NCBI RefSeq assembly: GCF_013817205.1
Contig: NZ_JACDDD010000002.1
Coordinates: 34,744 to 98,743, forward strand
Source: Polaromonas sp.
GTDB lineage: Bacteria > Pseudomonadota > Gammaproteobacteria > Burkholderiales > Burkholderiaceae_C
Direction: 5' to 3'
DNA length: 64,000 nt
The position numbers were made by a program, and so were the translations under genes. Below the pieces are notes generated by a model that ran no database searches, had not been told where the DNA came from, and saw nothing but the letters and a program-made list of their open reading frames with translations. This document shows positions 37,725 through 48,001 of this stretch, one piece after another; within the stretch, counting starts at the first letter, position 1; each line of letters begins with the position of its first letter.

Positions 37725-38519
37725 TCAGGAGGGTTGCCGGGGGTTCGTCGACCGGGCCCAGTCGTGAAGAAAAGCGGCAGCAGCTTGCGCGCTGATGATG
37801 TCGCGGCCCCAGGGCTTGCGGCGAGATGACAGATGCCGCATCCAGCTCAGGCGGCCCACGGCGGCCCGCAGCGCAGCGGTAACGGCCGGGGTTTCTTCGG
37901 CGATGGTGTCCTTCCACGCCGCCTGCGCAAATGCTCGCGCATCGGCAGGCAGCAGCCACACGGTGGACTGCAAATAAAGCAGCCAATCTCGTGCCTGCGC
38001 CTGCAGCAAGGGCATCGCCTGCGCGGGGTCGTCTTCAAAGTCAATAGCGGCCACGCCCTGCGGCGACAAAATGAAGTTGCGCGCGAAGGCCTGGCTCAGG
38101 TACTGCTTTTGGGCGTGCAGCACCAGTACCGCCTGCAGGCCCTGCTGCCAAAGCAACAAGGCCTTGGCGGGCTCATCCTCCATGGCCTGCGCCATGTTGG
38201 GCCCTGCCAGGAACTCCATGACAAAAAATTCCGGGTCCACATGCAGCACCTGCGGTGCCAGCAGGCCGGCAGCGCGCAACGCGGCAAGGCGCCCTACTTC
38301 GATCGCTTGGCCGTCAGCGCCACCGGGTGCCGGTGCCGGCTTCACAAGTGACAGGCCCGTCAGAGACGCCAGCAGACGCAATGCGCCAGCGCCGCCGGGC
38401 GCCCGTGCAGGCCGCTGCCCTTTCACCACCACAGTGCCACCGGCAAGCCGGATGACTTCGGTGCGGTGCTGGCGCCAGCCGGTCGATGTCCGTATGCGCT
38501 GCAAATCGTCGCCGTTCAT
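37725..38519 (-). CDS. Protein-kinase-like fold protein of unknown role
   Basis: A 264-residue protein with traces of the kinase fold: a lysine strand ([14 protein letters not shown]), a [14 protein letters not shown] hinge-like segment, a catalytic-loop-like [11 protein letters not shown] with Asn, and a metal-binding-like AAIDFEDDP (D-F-E). The usual catalytic loop aspartate is not clear ([14 protein letters not shown]). It overlaps meaB by 4 bases (ATGA) and lies 16 bases before pccB, so it is translated with the propionyl-CoA genes. It may be a small-molecule or protein kinase, or a pseudokinase; I cannot name a substrate. Confidence 0.55.
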   Translation of the reverse strand: MNGDDLQRIRTSTGWRQHRTEVIRLAGGTVVVKGQRPARAPGGAGALRLLASLTGLSLVKPAPAPGGADGQAIEVGRLAALRAAGLLAPQVLHVDPEFFVMEFLAGPNMAQAMEDEPAKALLLWQQGLQAVLVLHAQKQYLSQAFARNFILSPQGVAAIDFEDDPAQAMPLLQAQARDWLLYLQSTVWLLPADARAFAQAAWKDTIAEETPAVTAALRAAVGRLSWMRHLSSRRKPWGRDIISAQAAAAFLHDWARSTNPRQPS

Positions 38520-39528
38520 GGCTTACCTGGGAAAAGAAGGCTGAGCATCTTGCGCGCGGCAGCAGATGGCACGGCACGGCCCGCGAGAACACTGTCAACA
38601 GCTTCAGGCAGATGGGCGCGCACGGCCGGGTGCCCGTGAAAGGCCTGCTTCAACCCCGCCTCGACGCGCTCCCACATCCATGCCAGGGCTTGCTGTCGGC
38701 GACGCGAATCGAGTTTGCCATTGGCGGCTTGCAGCTTGCGGAAATCGGTGATCGCGCTCCAGAAAGTGTCTATACCTTTGCTATGCAGTGCGCTGAGCTG
38801 GATGACCCGCGGGTGCCACAGGGTCTGATCATGTTTTGCATGCGTGGAATGCCCGTGGTGGCCGAACAAGTGCATGGCGCTGGAGATCTGCGCCTCTGCG
38901 CGGGTGGCGGCGTCGGCATCCAGATCGGCCTTGTTGATGACCACCAGGTCCGCGAGTTCCATCACGCCCTTCTTGATGGCCTGCAGGTCGTCGCCGGCGT
39001 TCGGCAACTGCATCAGCACAAACATGTCGGTCATGTTGGCCACTGCGGTTTCGCTCTGTCCTACACCCACGGTCTCGACAATGACGATGTCGTAACCTGC
39101 AGCTTCACAGACCAGCATGGCTTCCCGCGTTTTTTCGGCCACACCGCCCAAGGTGCCGCTGGCTGGGCTGGGGCGTATGTAGGCTTTTTCATGCACCGAC
39201 AGCTTTTCCATACGTGTCTTGTCGCCGAGGATGGACCCCCCCGAAACACTGGAAGATGGGTCAATGGTCAGCACCGCCACCCGGTGGCCTTGCTCAATCA
39301 GGTGCAGACCCAGCACTTCAATAAAGGTTGATTTGCCGACGCCGGGCACGCCACTGATGCCAAGGCGGAAGGCCTTGCCGGTATGCGGCAACAAAGCGGT
39401 CAGCAACTCGTCGCCTTGCGCGCGGTGATCGGCGCGGGTCGATTCGAGCAGCGTGATGGCTTTGGCGATGGCGCGGCGCTGCCTCGCTGCATCGCCGTGA
39501 AGAATCACATCCGCCAGTTCATCCGGAA

Positions 39529-39532
<4 letters not shown>
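38516..39532 (-). CDS. meaB: Methylmalonyl-CoA mutase-associated GTPase MeaB
   Basis: A 338-residue G3E GTPase that protects and reloads the cobalamin cofactor of methylmalonyl-CoA mutase. The P-loop is [13 protein letters not shown], the switch region includes [18 protein letters not shown], followed by ETVGVGQSE and the guanine-specificity motif NKADLD. The start is GTG at 39532, overlapping the mcm stop by 4 bases. The order mutase then MeaB is the usual one. Confidence 0.95.
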
Positions 39533-41697
<2,165 letters not shown>

Positions 41698-41760
41698 GCG
41701 GGTACGGGATACCGTTTGGACAGGTTTTACAGGAGGGTAAGTTTACATTATTTATAATTA

Positions 41761-41769
41761 TTGATACAA
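41761..41769. promoter_or_regulatory. Candidate GntR/FCD operator between mcm and its divergent regulator
   Basis: TTGATACAA is an imperfect palindrome of the TTG-TAT-CAA type used by FCD regulators. The ATTGATAC core recurs at 41815-41822, 55 bp away. The 137-bp intergenic region is AT-rich at 41745-41775, as expected for a divergent promoter. Assignment is inferred from sequence type and position. Confidence 0.35.
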
Positions 41770-41834
41770 AATTTGGTTTCAGATAAAATCCGATCATCAA
41801 GCCATCCGGCTGCAATTGATACCTACACCAGACC

Positions 41835-42470
41835 ATGGCTGCCGTTTCACTGACTCCCCGCGCCCTTTATGAAGAGGTGGCGGAGCTGCTTCGCCAACGC
41901 ATATTCAGCCGAGAGCTGGAACCAGGCAGCTGGATTGATGAGCTCAAGCTCGCCGAAGAATACGGCATCAGCCGCACACCGCTGCGCGAAGCACTCAAGG
42001 TATTGGCTACCGAGGGACTGGTGACCATGAAGGTACGGCGCGGCGCCTATGTAACCGAAGTCAATGAAAAAGACCTCACGGATGTCTACCATTTGCTGAG
42101 CCTGCTGGAAAGCGACGCCGCCGCCATGGTGGCCACCCATGCAAGCGCGGCGCAGATCAAGCTGCTGCAGGACCTGCATCACCAGCTTGAAAAAGCCACG
42201 GCCAACCGGGAGCGATTTTTCAGGATCAATGAAGAGTTTCACATGCACTTGCTCGAAATTGCGGACAACCGCTGGGCTGTTCAAATGGTGGCGGATTTGC
42301 GCAAGGTCATGAAGCTCAATCGCCACAATTCCCTGCTTAAGATTGGCCGGCTGGAGGAGTCGCTGGCCGAGCACCGCGCGCTCATGGAGGCGCTGGCCTC
42401 ACGCGATGCAGCACTTGCCCTGCAGCGCATGCGTGAACATTTTGTGAATGGGCTGGGGGCGGCGGCCTGA
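41835..42470 (+). CDS. GntR-family transcriptional regulator (FCD type)
   Basis: A 211-residue regulator. The winged-helix N-terminus is ALYEEVAELLRQRIFSRELE, followed by the recognition region EYGISRTPLREALKVLATEG. The FCD ligand domain has the metal/ligand pattern D-x3-H (NEEFHMHLLEIADN) and LAEHRALMEAL. It is divergent from methylmalonyl-CoA mutase, so it probably controls the propionyl-CoA operon in response to a pathway metabolite. This is inferred from position. Confidence 0.88.
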   Translation: MAAVSLTPRALYEEVAELLRQRIFSRELEPGSWIDELKLAEEYGISRTPLREALKVLATEGLVTMKVRRGAYVTEVNEKDLTDVYHLLSLLESDAAAMVATHASAAQIKLLQDLHHQLEKATANRERFFRINEEFHMHLLEIADNRWAVQMVADLRKVMKLNRHNSLLKIGRLEESLAEHRALMEALASRDAALALQRMREHFVNGLGAAA

Positions 42471-42519
42471 TTCAGGCACCGAGGGGGCAAGCCACGCACC
42501 GCGCGTCGACTCACGCCAA

Positions 42520-43428
42520 TCAGTGTTTCAATTGCCCAAAGCTGCGCGCACAGGACACGAGCATCGACGCCAGCGCGCCGGCCATTGGCGTCAGTGGTAC
42601 TTCAATGCGATGCACAAGGGCGATGTCTTGGGGGCGCGCCCTTTCGCGCACCGGAATTTCCACCAGATGTTGACCGAGCAAACCGCGCTCCAGAGCGAGA
42701 CGAGGCATCAAAGCCAGATCATCGGACCCATACATCAGCGCGCTCACCTGTGTAAAAGAGTCGCACACCACGGAGATGTTGGGCGGGTTCAGTCCGGTTT
42801 CGCTAAAAAACCGCACAACCGTACCGCCCGGCGCTCCTGGCGGACCCATCAAAATCCAGGACTGATTCTCCAGTTCCTTGATATGCCGGGTACCGGCGAG
42901 CGGGTGCCCGCGTCGTCCCACCACCGCCATGGCGGTTTTCATCAACACCTGTGATCTGACATCGCCTCCTGTGCCCACTTCCGGTAAGGAAAGAACGGCA
43001 AAATCCAGCTGACCCTGGCGCACTGCTGGCATCAAACGCTCAAACAGGCCATCGACCAAGCGCAGCTCAGCACGCGGGAAGCGCGCCAGAAAATCCGGTA
43101 CCACCTGCGGCAAGAGCAGCGCGGACGGCGTTGGCGAAAAACCGACCCGGATGGGACCCTGCTGATCGTCGGCCAGCGCCCGCAGCTCGGCGCTGGCGCG
43201 ATGGGCCTCGGCGGTGATCAAAAGCGCCCTCGCCCGCAGCAGTTCCCCGGCTCGAGTCAGTTGAACGCCACGCCCGCTGCGCAGCAGCAATGCATTGCCC
43301 AGCGAGGCTTCAAGACTCTTCAGACTATTGGTCAGTCCCGCCTGTGAAACATTTTGATGGCGCGCTGCAGCACGAAAGCTGCCGTGTTCAATCACCACCA
43401 AAAAATCGCGCAGTTGCTGGAGTGTCAA
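42520..43428 (-). CDS. LysR-type transcriptional regulator
   Basis: A 302-residue LTTR. The N-terminal helix-turn-helix is LRDFLVVIEHGSFRAAARH with NVSQAGLTNSLKSLEASLG, followed by the substrate-binding domain starting IRVGFSPTPSALLLPQVVPD. The start is TTG at 43428. It is divergent from the reductive dehalogenase gene with a 117-bp gap containing an inverted repeat, so it is the likely activator of the dehalogenase cluster. LTTRs in aromatic degradation respond to pathway substrates; the inducer here is unknown. Confidence 0.9.
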   Translation of the reverse strand: MTLQQLRDFLVVIEHGSFRAAARHQNVSQAGLTNSLKSLEASLGNALLLRSGRGVQLTRAGELLRARALLITAEAHRASAELRALADDQQGPIRVGFSPTPSALLLPQVVPDFLARFPRAELRLVDGLFERLMPAVRQGQLDFAVLSLPEVGTGGDVRSQVLMKTAMAVVGRRGHPLAGTRHIKELENQSWILMGPPGAPGGTVVRFFSETGLNPPNISVVCDSFTQVSALMYGSDDLALMPRLALERGLLGQHLVEIPVRERARPQDIALVHRIEVPLTPMAGALASMLVSCARSFGQLKH

Positions 43429-43447
43429 GCTTTAACTCTTGTTGGAT

Positions 43448-43468
43448 TTGATATCGATATGTTATCAA
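43448..43468. promoter_or_regulatory. Inverted repeat, candidate LysR operator
   Basis: TTGATA-N9-TATCAA lies 20 bases upstream of the LysR start and about 80 bases upstream of the dehalogenase start. It fits the symmetric T-N11-A type of LTTR site in size and position. Confidence 0.45.
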
Positions 43469-43545
43469 GATAGAAATTAGGGCGCTATTGCTGTTCACTG
43501 TTAACACTTAAGCTTGTCGCAACTGACTCTTCAAAAGCTTGACCC

Positions 43546-46500
43546 ATGCGCTTTTTTTCGTATCGCGACCGGCCGGTTCACCTTGGTCCCTACCCTCTGG
43601 AACGGCTCAAACGCGCCCGGCAGTCGGCTGATTTGTCCGCCATTCCTTCGCCGTCGTCGTTGTCTTTCGACGATCCCGACCGTCCCGAATCGCTGACGCA
43701 TGCCATGGGACGCTTCATCGGCATGTTCGACGTCATTCGCGATGGCCCTGTTGCCAAGCTGCCAGGCGAAATACCGACAGATTTGGTCGCTCGCGCCAAT
43801 CATTTCAAGGCAGCTGGTTACTATTTCGATGCCTCCATGGTGGGGGTTTGCGCCGTTCCGAAAGAGGCACTGCTGGACGATGCGGTACGCAATCCCATGG
43901 TCGGCAAACTGGCCGACGAGTTGGAGCGAAGCCAGCCCAAAAGCTTTGCGGCCGGCATCGACATGATCTTGGCCGACGTGCTGGATTCTGCCCGCAGCAT
44001 CCACAAGCAAATCACCCATCACTCACACGCTATCGTGTTGCTGGTGGAGTACCCGCGCGATCCGCGCCAGGACGAGGCCGGTGCCGAGTGGATCACAGGC
44101 ACACAAGCGCAGCGTGCCGCTACGCTTGCGGCACAGACTGCTGTTCTGCTCAGCACTTACCTTCGGCTCTTGGGCCATGAGGCCCGGTCACATACAGCCA
44201 CATGCACTGACGTGCACCTCGGGAAAATGGCGGTGGCCGCTGGTTTGGCCGAAGTCATCACGCGCGATGGGTTGGTTGAACTGACCAATCCCTATGTCGG
44301 TACCCGCTATGGGCTGGCAGTCGTTACCACCACGCTGGCTCTGGCCTGCGACGACCCGCTGGCGCCGGGAGGTATGGCTGACAGGATGCGCTCGCACGGG
44401 CCCGCATGGTGGGTGGGCAAAGGGACGTTGAAAAGCGCGCTTAACAAGGACCCTTACCAGTCGCGTGATTTTCGAATGGGCCCCCAGCCATTTGAAAAAC
44501 TGAAGCGTCGGGATACACCCACCACTTTCATTGACCATGAGCGGGTACCAAGATTTCCCAAGCGGGCCGATTTCTTCGCCCGCGTCCTTTTCGGGGACAT
44601 GGGGAAAAATGTGCAGGACGCAGGCAAAAACGCTGCTTATGTCATGAAAAGCCCGATTGGCGCATGCGCACGGCGTGCGCTTGGCGCCCTGCTGCTGCTG
44701 CAGTTTGGAGAATCACGAGGCCCAGTCTCGGCCACAGTGAGCGATCCCCAGCGCAATGCAGACAATCTCAAGGCGGCTGCTTATTACCTCGGTTGCGACG
44801 CAGCGGGGCTGTGTGCAGTGCCAGAATGGGCTTGGTACTCCCACGACGCGGGTGGCGCGCCGCTGCCCGCCTACCATGCCAACGCGATCAACTTGCTGCT
44901 GGATCAGGGCCACGAAACCATGGACGGCTGCAGCGGCGACGACTGGATTTCAGTGGCCCAAAGCATGCGCGCTTACCTGCGCTTTTCCATGATTGGCGGC
45001 ATTATTGCGGAGCAGGTAAGGCGACTCGGCTACTCTGCACGGGTTCACTCAGTTATCGACGGCGACGTGCTGCAGCCTCCCTTGCTGCTGCTTTCAGGCT
45101 TGGGGGAAGTCAGCCGTATCGGCGAAGTCATTCTCAACCCCTATCTTGGCCCGCGTCTGAAGTCCGGCACGGTAACGACTGACATGCCAATGTCCTACGA
45201 CAAGCCGATTGACTTTGGCCTGCAGACTTTCTGCGAAAACTGCAACAAGTGCGCGCGCGAGTGTCCCTCAGGCGCGATCACAGCAGGGCCAAAGGTCATG
45301 TACAACGGCTACGAGATATGGAAGTCGGACGCCGAAAAATGTGCGCGTTACCGCATTACCAACCAGGGAGGTGGCATGTGTGGGCGCTGCATGAAAACCT
45401 GCCCATGGAATCTTGAAGGCCTGTTTGCGGACAGCAGTTTCCGCTGGCTGGCGATGAATGTGCCGCAAAGCGCCCGCATGCTTGCCGAGCTTGATGACCG
45501 ACTTGATCATGGCACGATGAACCCGGTCAAAAAGTGGTGGTGGGACATTGAGCTCAACCAGAAAACCGGGCAGTACGTTCGCGCCGCGCTGACGAATGCA
45601 CGCGGCTTGAATAAAAATCTCCGGCTTAAGCATGAAGACCAGACCCTTGCGGTGTACCCGGCTGACAAAATGCCGCCGCCGTACCCTGTCGTATTCCCCA
45701 TCAACCGTGAAGAAGGCATTGCACGCTACAAATCCCTGCTCACGCCAGCACAGTATCGCGCCCGAATCAAGGCAGGCGATACCGAGAACCTTGTTCCGCA
45801 ATTTCGCATGCCGGCCGGACCACCGCCGGTCTTCCCGGTCGTGCTAAAGCGACGCGAGGAAATGACGGCTGATATTGCCAGATACGACTTTGTTGCCGCC
45901 GACGGCTCGGCGCTGCCGCCTTTCGAGGCCGGGGCGCACATCGACGTGGTGATTGCGCCAGAGTACCTCAGGCAATACAGCCTTGCGGGCGACCCCGCTG
46001 ATCGAAACAAATATGTGCTGGCGGTTCTGCGCGAGCCCGAAGGCCGCGGTGGTTCGATGCTGATGCACCGCGCCTTTCGCGAAGGTAAGCGGGTTTTTGT
46101 TTCGCCGCCCCGCAATCATTTTCCTCTGGTGCCGGGAGCGGGGCACAGTTTGTTGCTGGCCGGCGGAATCGGTGTCACGGCAATGATCACCATGGCCCAT
46201 ACGCTGGCACGAAACGGCCAATCGTTCGACTTTCATTACAGCGCAGCGAGCAGAAAAACTGCCGGGTTCATCCATGAAATCGAAGCGGCCGCTTGGGCAG
46301 ACAGGGTTCATTTTCATTTTAAGGACGAAGGTCGCCGGGTGGACTTGCGCCACGTCATACCTGAGTTCAAGTCGGAAATGCATTTGTACACCTGCGGGTC
46401 TGCGCGTTACATGGACGGCGCATTTGAAGCGGCGCGGTTCAGGAATTGGCCCGAGGAGGCGCTGCACCGGGAGTTTTTCAGCGTTCCGGAGAAGCCCGAA

Positions 46501-46776
46501 TACGTCAACCTTCCGTTTGCCATCAAACTGGCGAAAAGCGGCATCGTGCTCCACGTCCCTGCCGACCGACGCGCAACCGACGTCCTGGCGGACAATGGCA
46601 TATTCATCGACACCAAATGCTCTGACGGGATATGCGGCGTCTGTGCGACGCCGTACGAAGCCGGCGATGTGGAGCATCGCGATTTTGTATTGAGCGCCAG
46701 GGAGCGAGAGAAACGCATTGTCATTTGCTGTTCAAGGGCTCGCAGCGCAGGCGGTGTCATTACGCTTGCGCTTTGA
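43546..46776 (+). CDS. Self-sufficient reductive dehalogenase (RdhA fused to a flavin/[2Fe-2S] reductase)
   Basis: A 1,076-residue fusion. Residues 1-735 or so are a cobalamin-dependent reductive dehalogenase with two similar halves: LKAAAYYLGCDAAGLCAVPE at about 404 repeats an earlier FKAAGYYFDASMVGVCAVPK near 85, as in NpRdhA-type enzymes. Two [4Fe-4S] motifs follow: C563-x2-C566-x2-C569-x3-C573-P and C599-x12-C612-x2-C615-x3-C619-P. Residues of about 770-985 form an FMN/NAD(P)H reductase module (YSLAGDPADRNKYVLAVL, LLLAGGIGVTAMITMA). A plant-type [2Fe-2S] ferredoxin ends the chain (C1025-x4-C1030-x2-C1033, C1061). There is no twin-arginine signal, so it should be cytoplasmic. Known relatives are BhbA of Comamonas sp. 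7D-2 (a dibromo-hydroxybenzoate enzyme) and NpRdhA. The substrate here is unproven. Confidence 0.93.
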   Translation: MRFFSYRDRPVHLGPYPLERLKRARQSADLSAIPSPSSLSFDDPDRPESLTHAMGRFIGMFDVIRDGPVAKLPGEIPTDLVARANHFKAAGYYFDASMVGVCAVPKEALLDDAVRNPMVGKLADELERSQPKSFAAGIDMILADVLDSARSIHKQITHHSHAIVLLVEYPRDPRQDEAGAEWITGTQAQRAATLAAQTAVLLSTYLRLLGHEARSHTATCTDVHLGKMAVAAGLAEVITRDGLVELTNPYVGTRYGLAVVTTTLALACDDPLAPGGMADRMRSHGPAWWVGKGTLKSALNKDPYQSRDFRMGPQPFEKLKRRDTPTTFIDHERVPRFPKRADFFARVLFGDMGKNVQDAGKNAAYVMKSPIGACARRALGALLLLQFGESRGPVSATVSDPQRNADNLKAAAYYLGCDAAGLCAVPEWAWYSHDAGGAPLPAYHANAINLLLDQGHETMDGCSGDDWISVAQSMRAYLRFSMIGGIIAEQVRRLGYSARVHSVIDGDVLQPPLLLLSGLGEVSRIGEVILNPYLGPRLKSGTVTTDMPMSYDKPIDFGLQTFCENCNKCARECPSGAITAGPKVMYNGYEIWKSDAEKCARYRITNQGGGMCGRCMKTCPWNLEGLFADSSFRWLAMNVPQSARMLAELDDRLDHGTMNPVKKWWWDIELNQKTGQYVRAALTNARGLNKNLRLKHEDQTLAVYPADKMPPPYPVVFPINREEGIARYKSLLTPAQYRARIKAGDTENLVPQFRMPAGPPPVFPVVLKRREEMTADIARYDFVAADGSALPPFEAGAHIDVVIAPEYLRQYSLAGDPADRNKYVLAVLREPEGRGGSMLMHRAFREGKRVFVSPPRNHFPLVPGAGHSLLLAGGIGVTAMITMAHTLARNGQSFDFHYSAASRKTAGFIHEIEAAAWADRVHFHFKDEGRRVDLRHVIPEFKSEMHLYTCGSARYMDGAFEAARFRNWPEEALHREFFSVPEKPEYVNLPFAIKLAKSGIVLHVPADRRATDVLADNGIFIDTKCSDGICGVCATPYEAGDVEHRDFVLSAREREKRIVICCSRARSAGGVITLAL

Positions 46777-46808
46777 CAATCCGAAATTACCCAGAAGGAG
46801 TCACCACC

Positions 46809-47786
46809 ATGATTAACGCCAATCGCCGCCTGCTCTCAGCATTGCTGGGATCGCTTTCCCTGGCCGGCTTGCCAGTGCTGGCACAACCCACTTGGCCGGG
46901 CAAGCCGATTCGTCTGGTTATCCCGTTTCCGGGCGGCTTTACCGACAATCTGGGACGGCTGGTTGGCCAGAAAATGGGTGAGTCTCTTGGCCAACCCCTG
47001 GTGATCGAACAGCGTCCCGGCGGCAGCGGGCAGATCGCGGCCTCCGAGGTCTTGCGGTCCCCCGCCGACGGCTACACGCTGTTCATGATTCACATCGGCA
47101 CGCATGCCATCAACCAGCACCTGCTGCCCAAGCTCAGCTATGACGCCACCAAGGACTTCATTCCTGTGACCGAGCTGGCGCGAGTTCCCAACCTGCTCGT
47201 CGCCACCCCGACTTTGCCGGTGCGCAGCGTGCAGGATCTGGTGGCTCTGGCCAAGGCAAAGCCGGGCAGCCTGTTCTACGCGTCACCGGGCAATGGCAGT
47301 TCCGGGCACTTGGCGGGAGAACTGTTTAAATCACTGGCAGGCGTGGACATCGTTCACGTACCGTACAAAGGCGCCAGCGAATCGCTTCAGGACCTTCTGA
47401 CTGGGCGGGTTCACATCATGTTCGACTCGCTGGCGCAGGGTGGACCGCAGGCACGGGCCGCGAAGGTCCAGGGCCTGGCGGTGACAAGTACGCAACGGCA
47501 TTCGTCATTTCCCGAGTTTCCCACCATGGCTGAATCCGGTTTCCCCGGCTGGAATACCGGACCATGGTTCGGCCTTGCAGTGAAGTCCGGCACACCGGAC
47601 GAGATCGTACGGCGCCTCCAAATCGAAGCCGCCAGGGCCTTGGCAACACCGTCGGTTCGCGAACGCCTGGCCGCCCTTGGAGCAACGCCAGGTGGAAGCA
47701 CGCCGGAAGAATTTGCTGGATTCATAAAAAATGAGTCCGAGCGCTGGGGCAAACTGGTTCGGGAGGTCCCCATCAAGCCGGAGTAA
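46809..47786 (+). CDS. Bug-family tripartite tricarboxylate transporter binding protein
   Basis: A 325-residue periplasmic protein starting at 46809 after AGAAGGAG. The signal peptide is MINANRRLLSALLGSLSL with LAGLPVLAQ before cleavage. The Bug/TctC pattern is clear: WPGKPIRLVIPFPGGFTDN, RPGGSGQIAA, HVPYKGASESLQDLLTGRV and SGTPDEIVRRL. No tctA/tctB membrane genes are adjacent, which is common for Bug proteins in this group. It lies 32 bases after the dehalogenase, so it probably captures the substrate acid. Confidence 0.92.
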   Translation: MINANRRLLSALLGSLSLAGLPVLAQPTWPGKPIRLVIPFPGGFTDNLGRLVGQKMGESLGQPLVIEQRPGGSGQIAASEVLRSPADGYTLFMIHIGTHAINQHLLPKLSYDATKDFIPVTELARVPNLLVATPTLPVRSVQDLVALAKAKPGSLFYASPGNGSSGHLAGELFKSLAGVDIVHVPYKGASESLQDLLTGRVHIMFDSLAQGGPQARAAKVQGLAVTSTQRHSSFPEFPTMAESGFPGWNTGPWFGLAVKSGTPDEIVRRLQIEAARALATPSVRERLAALGATPGGSTPEEFAGFIKNESERWGKLVREVPIKPE

Positions 47787-48001
47787 ATGTGTCTGTTGGG
47801 CGCAGCGCGAGTTTTTCAACGACATGCCGGCCGCCGCCTGAATGCATTAACGCACTTCCATCGTTCCGGTTTCTCAGGGGGCTAACACAATACCGCGCGC
47901 CCTTTTAGATTGGTGAGTCAACTCGAACAGGGGGTTATGCCGGAGTCGCTGTCGTCCAGGTGGCAAGCAAAATCAACACCTTTGCCATCAAAGGATGACG
48001 G

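Noticed and set aside
43546..43620. Twin-arginine signal on the dehalogenase
   Set aside because: The N-terminus (MRFFSYRDRPVHLGPYPLER) has no RR-x-F-x-K motif or following hydrophobic core.
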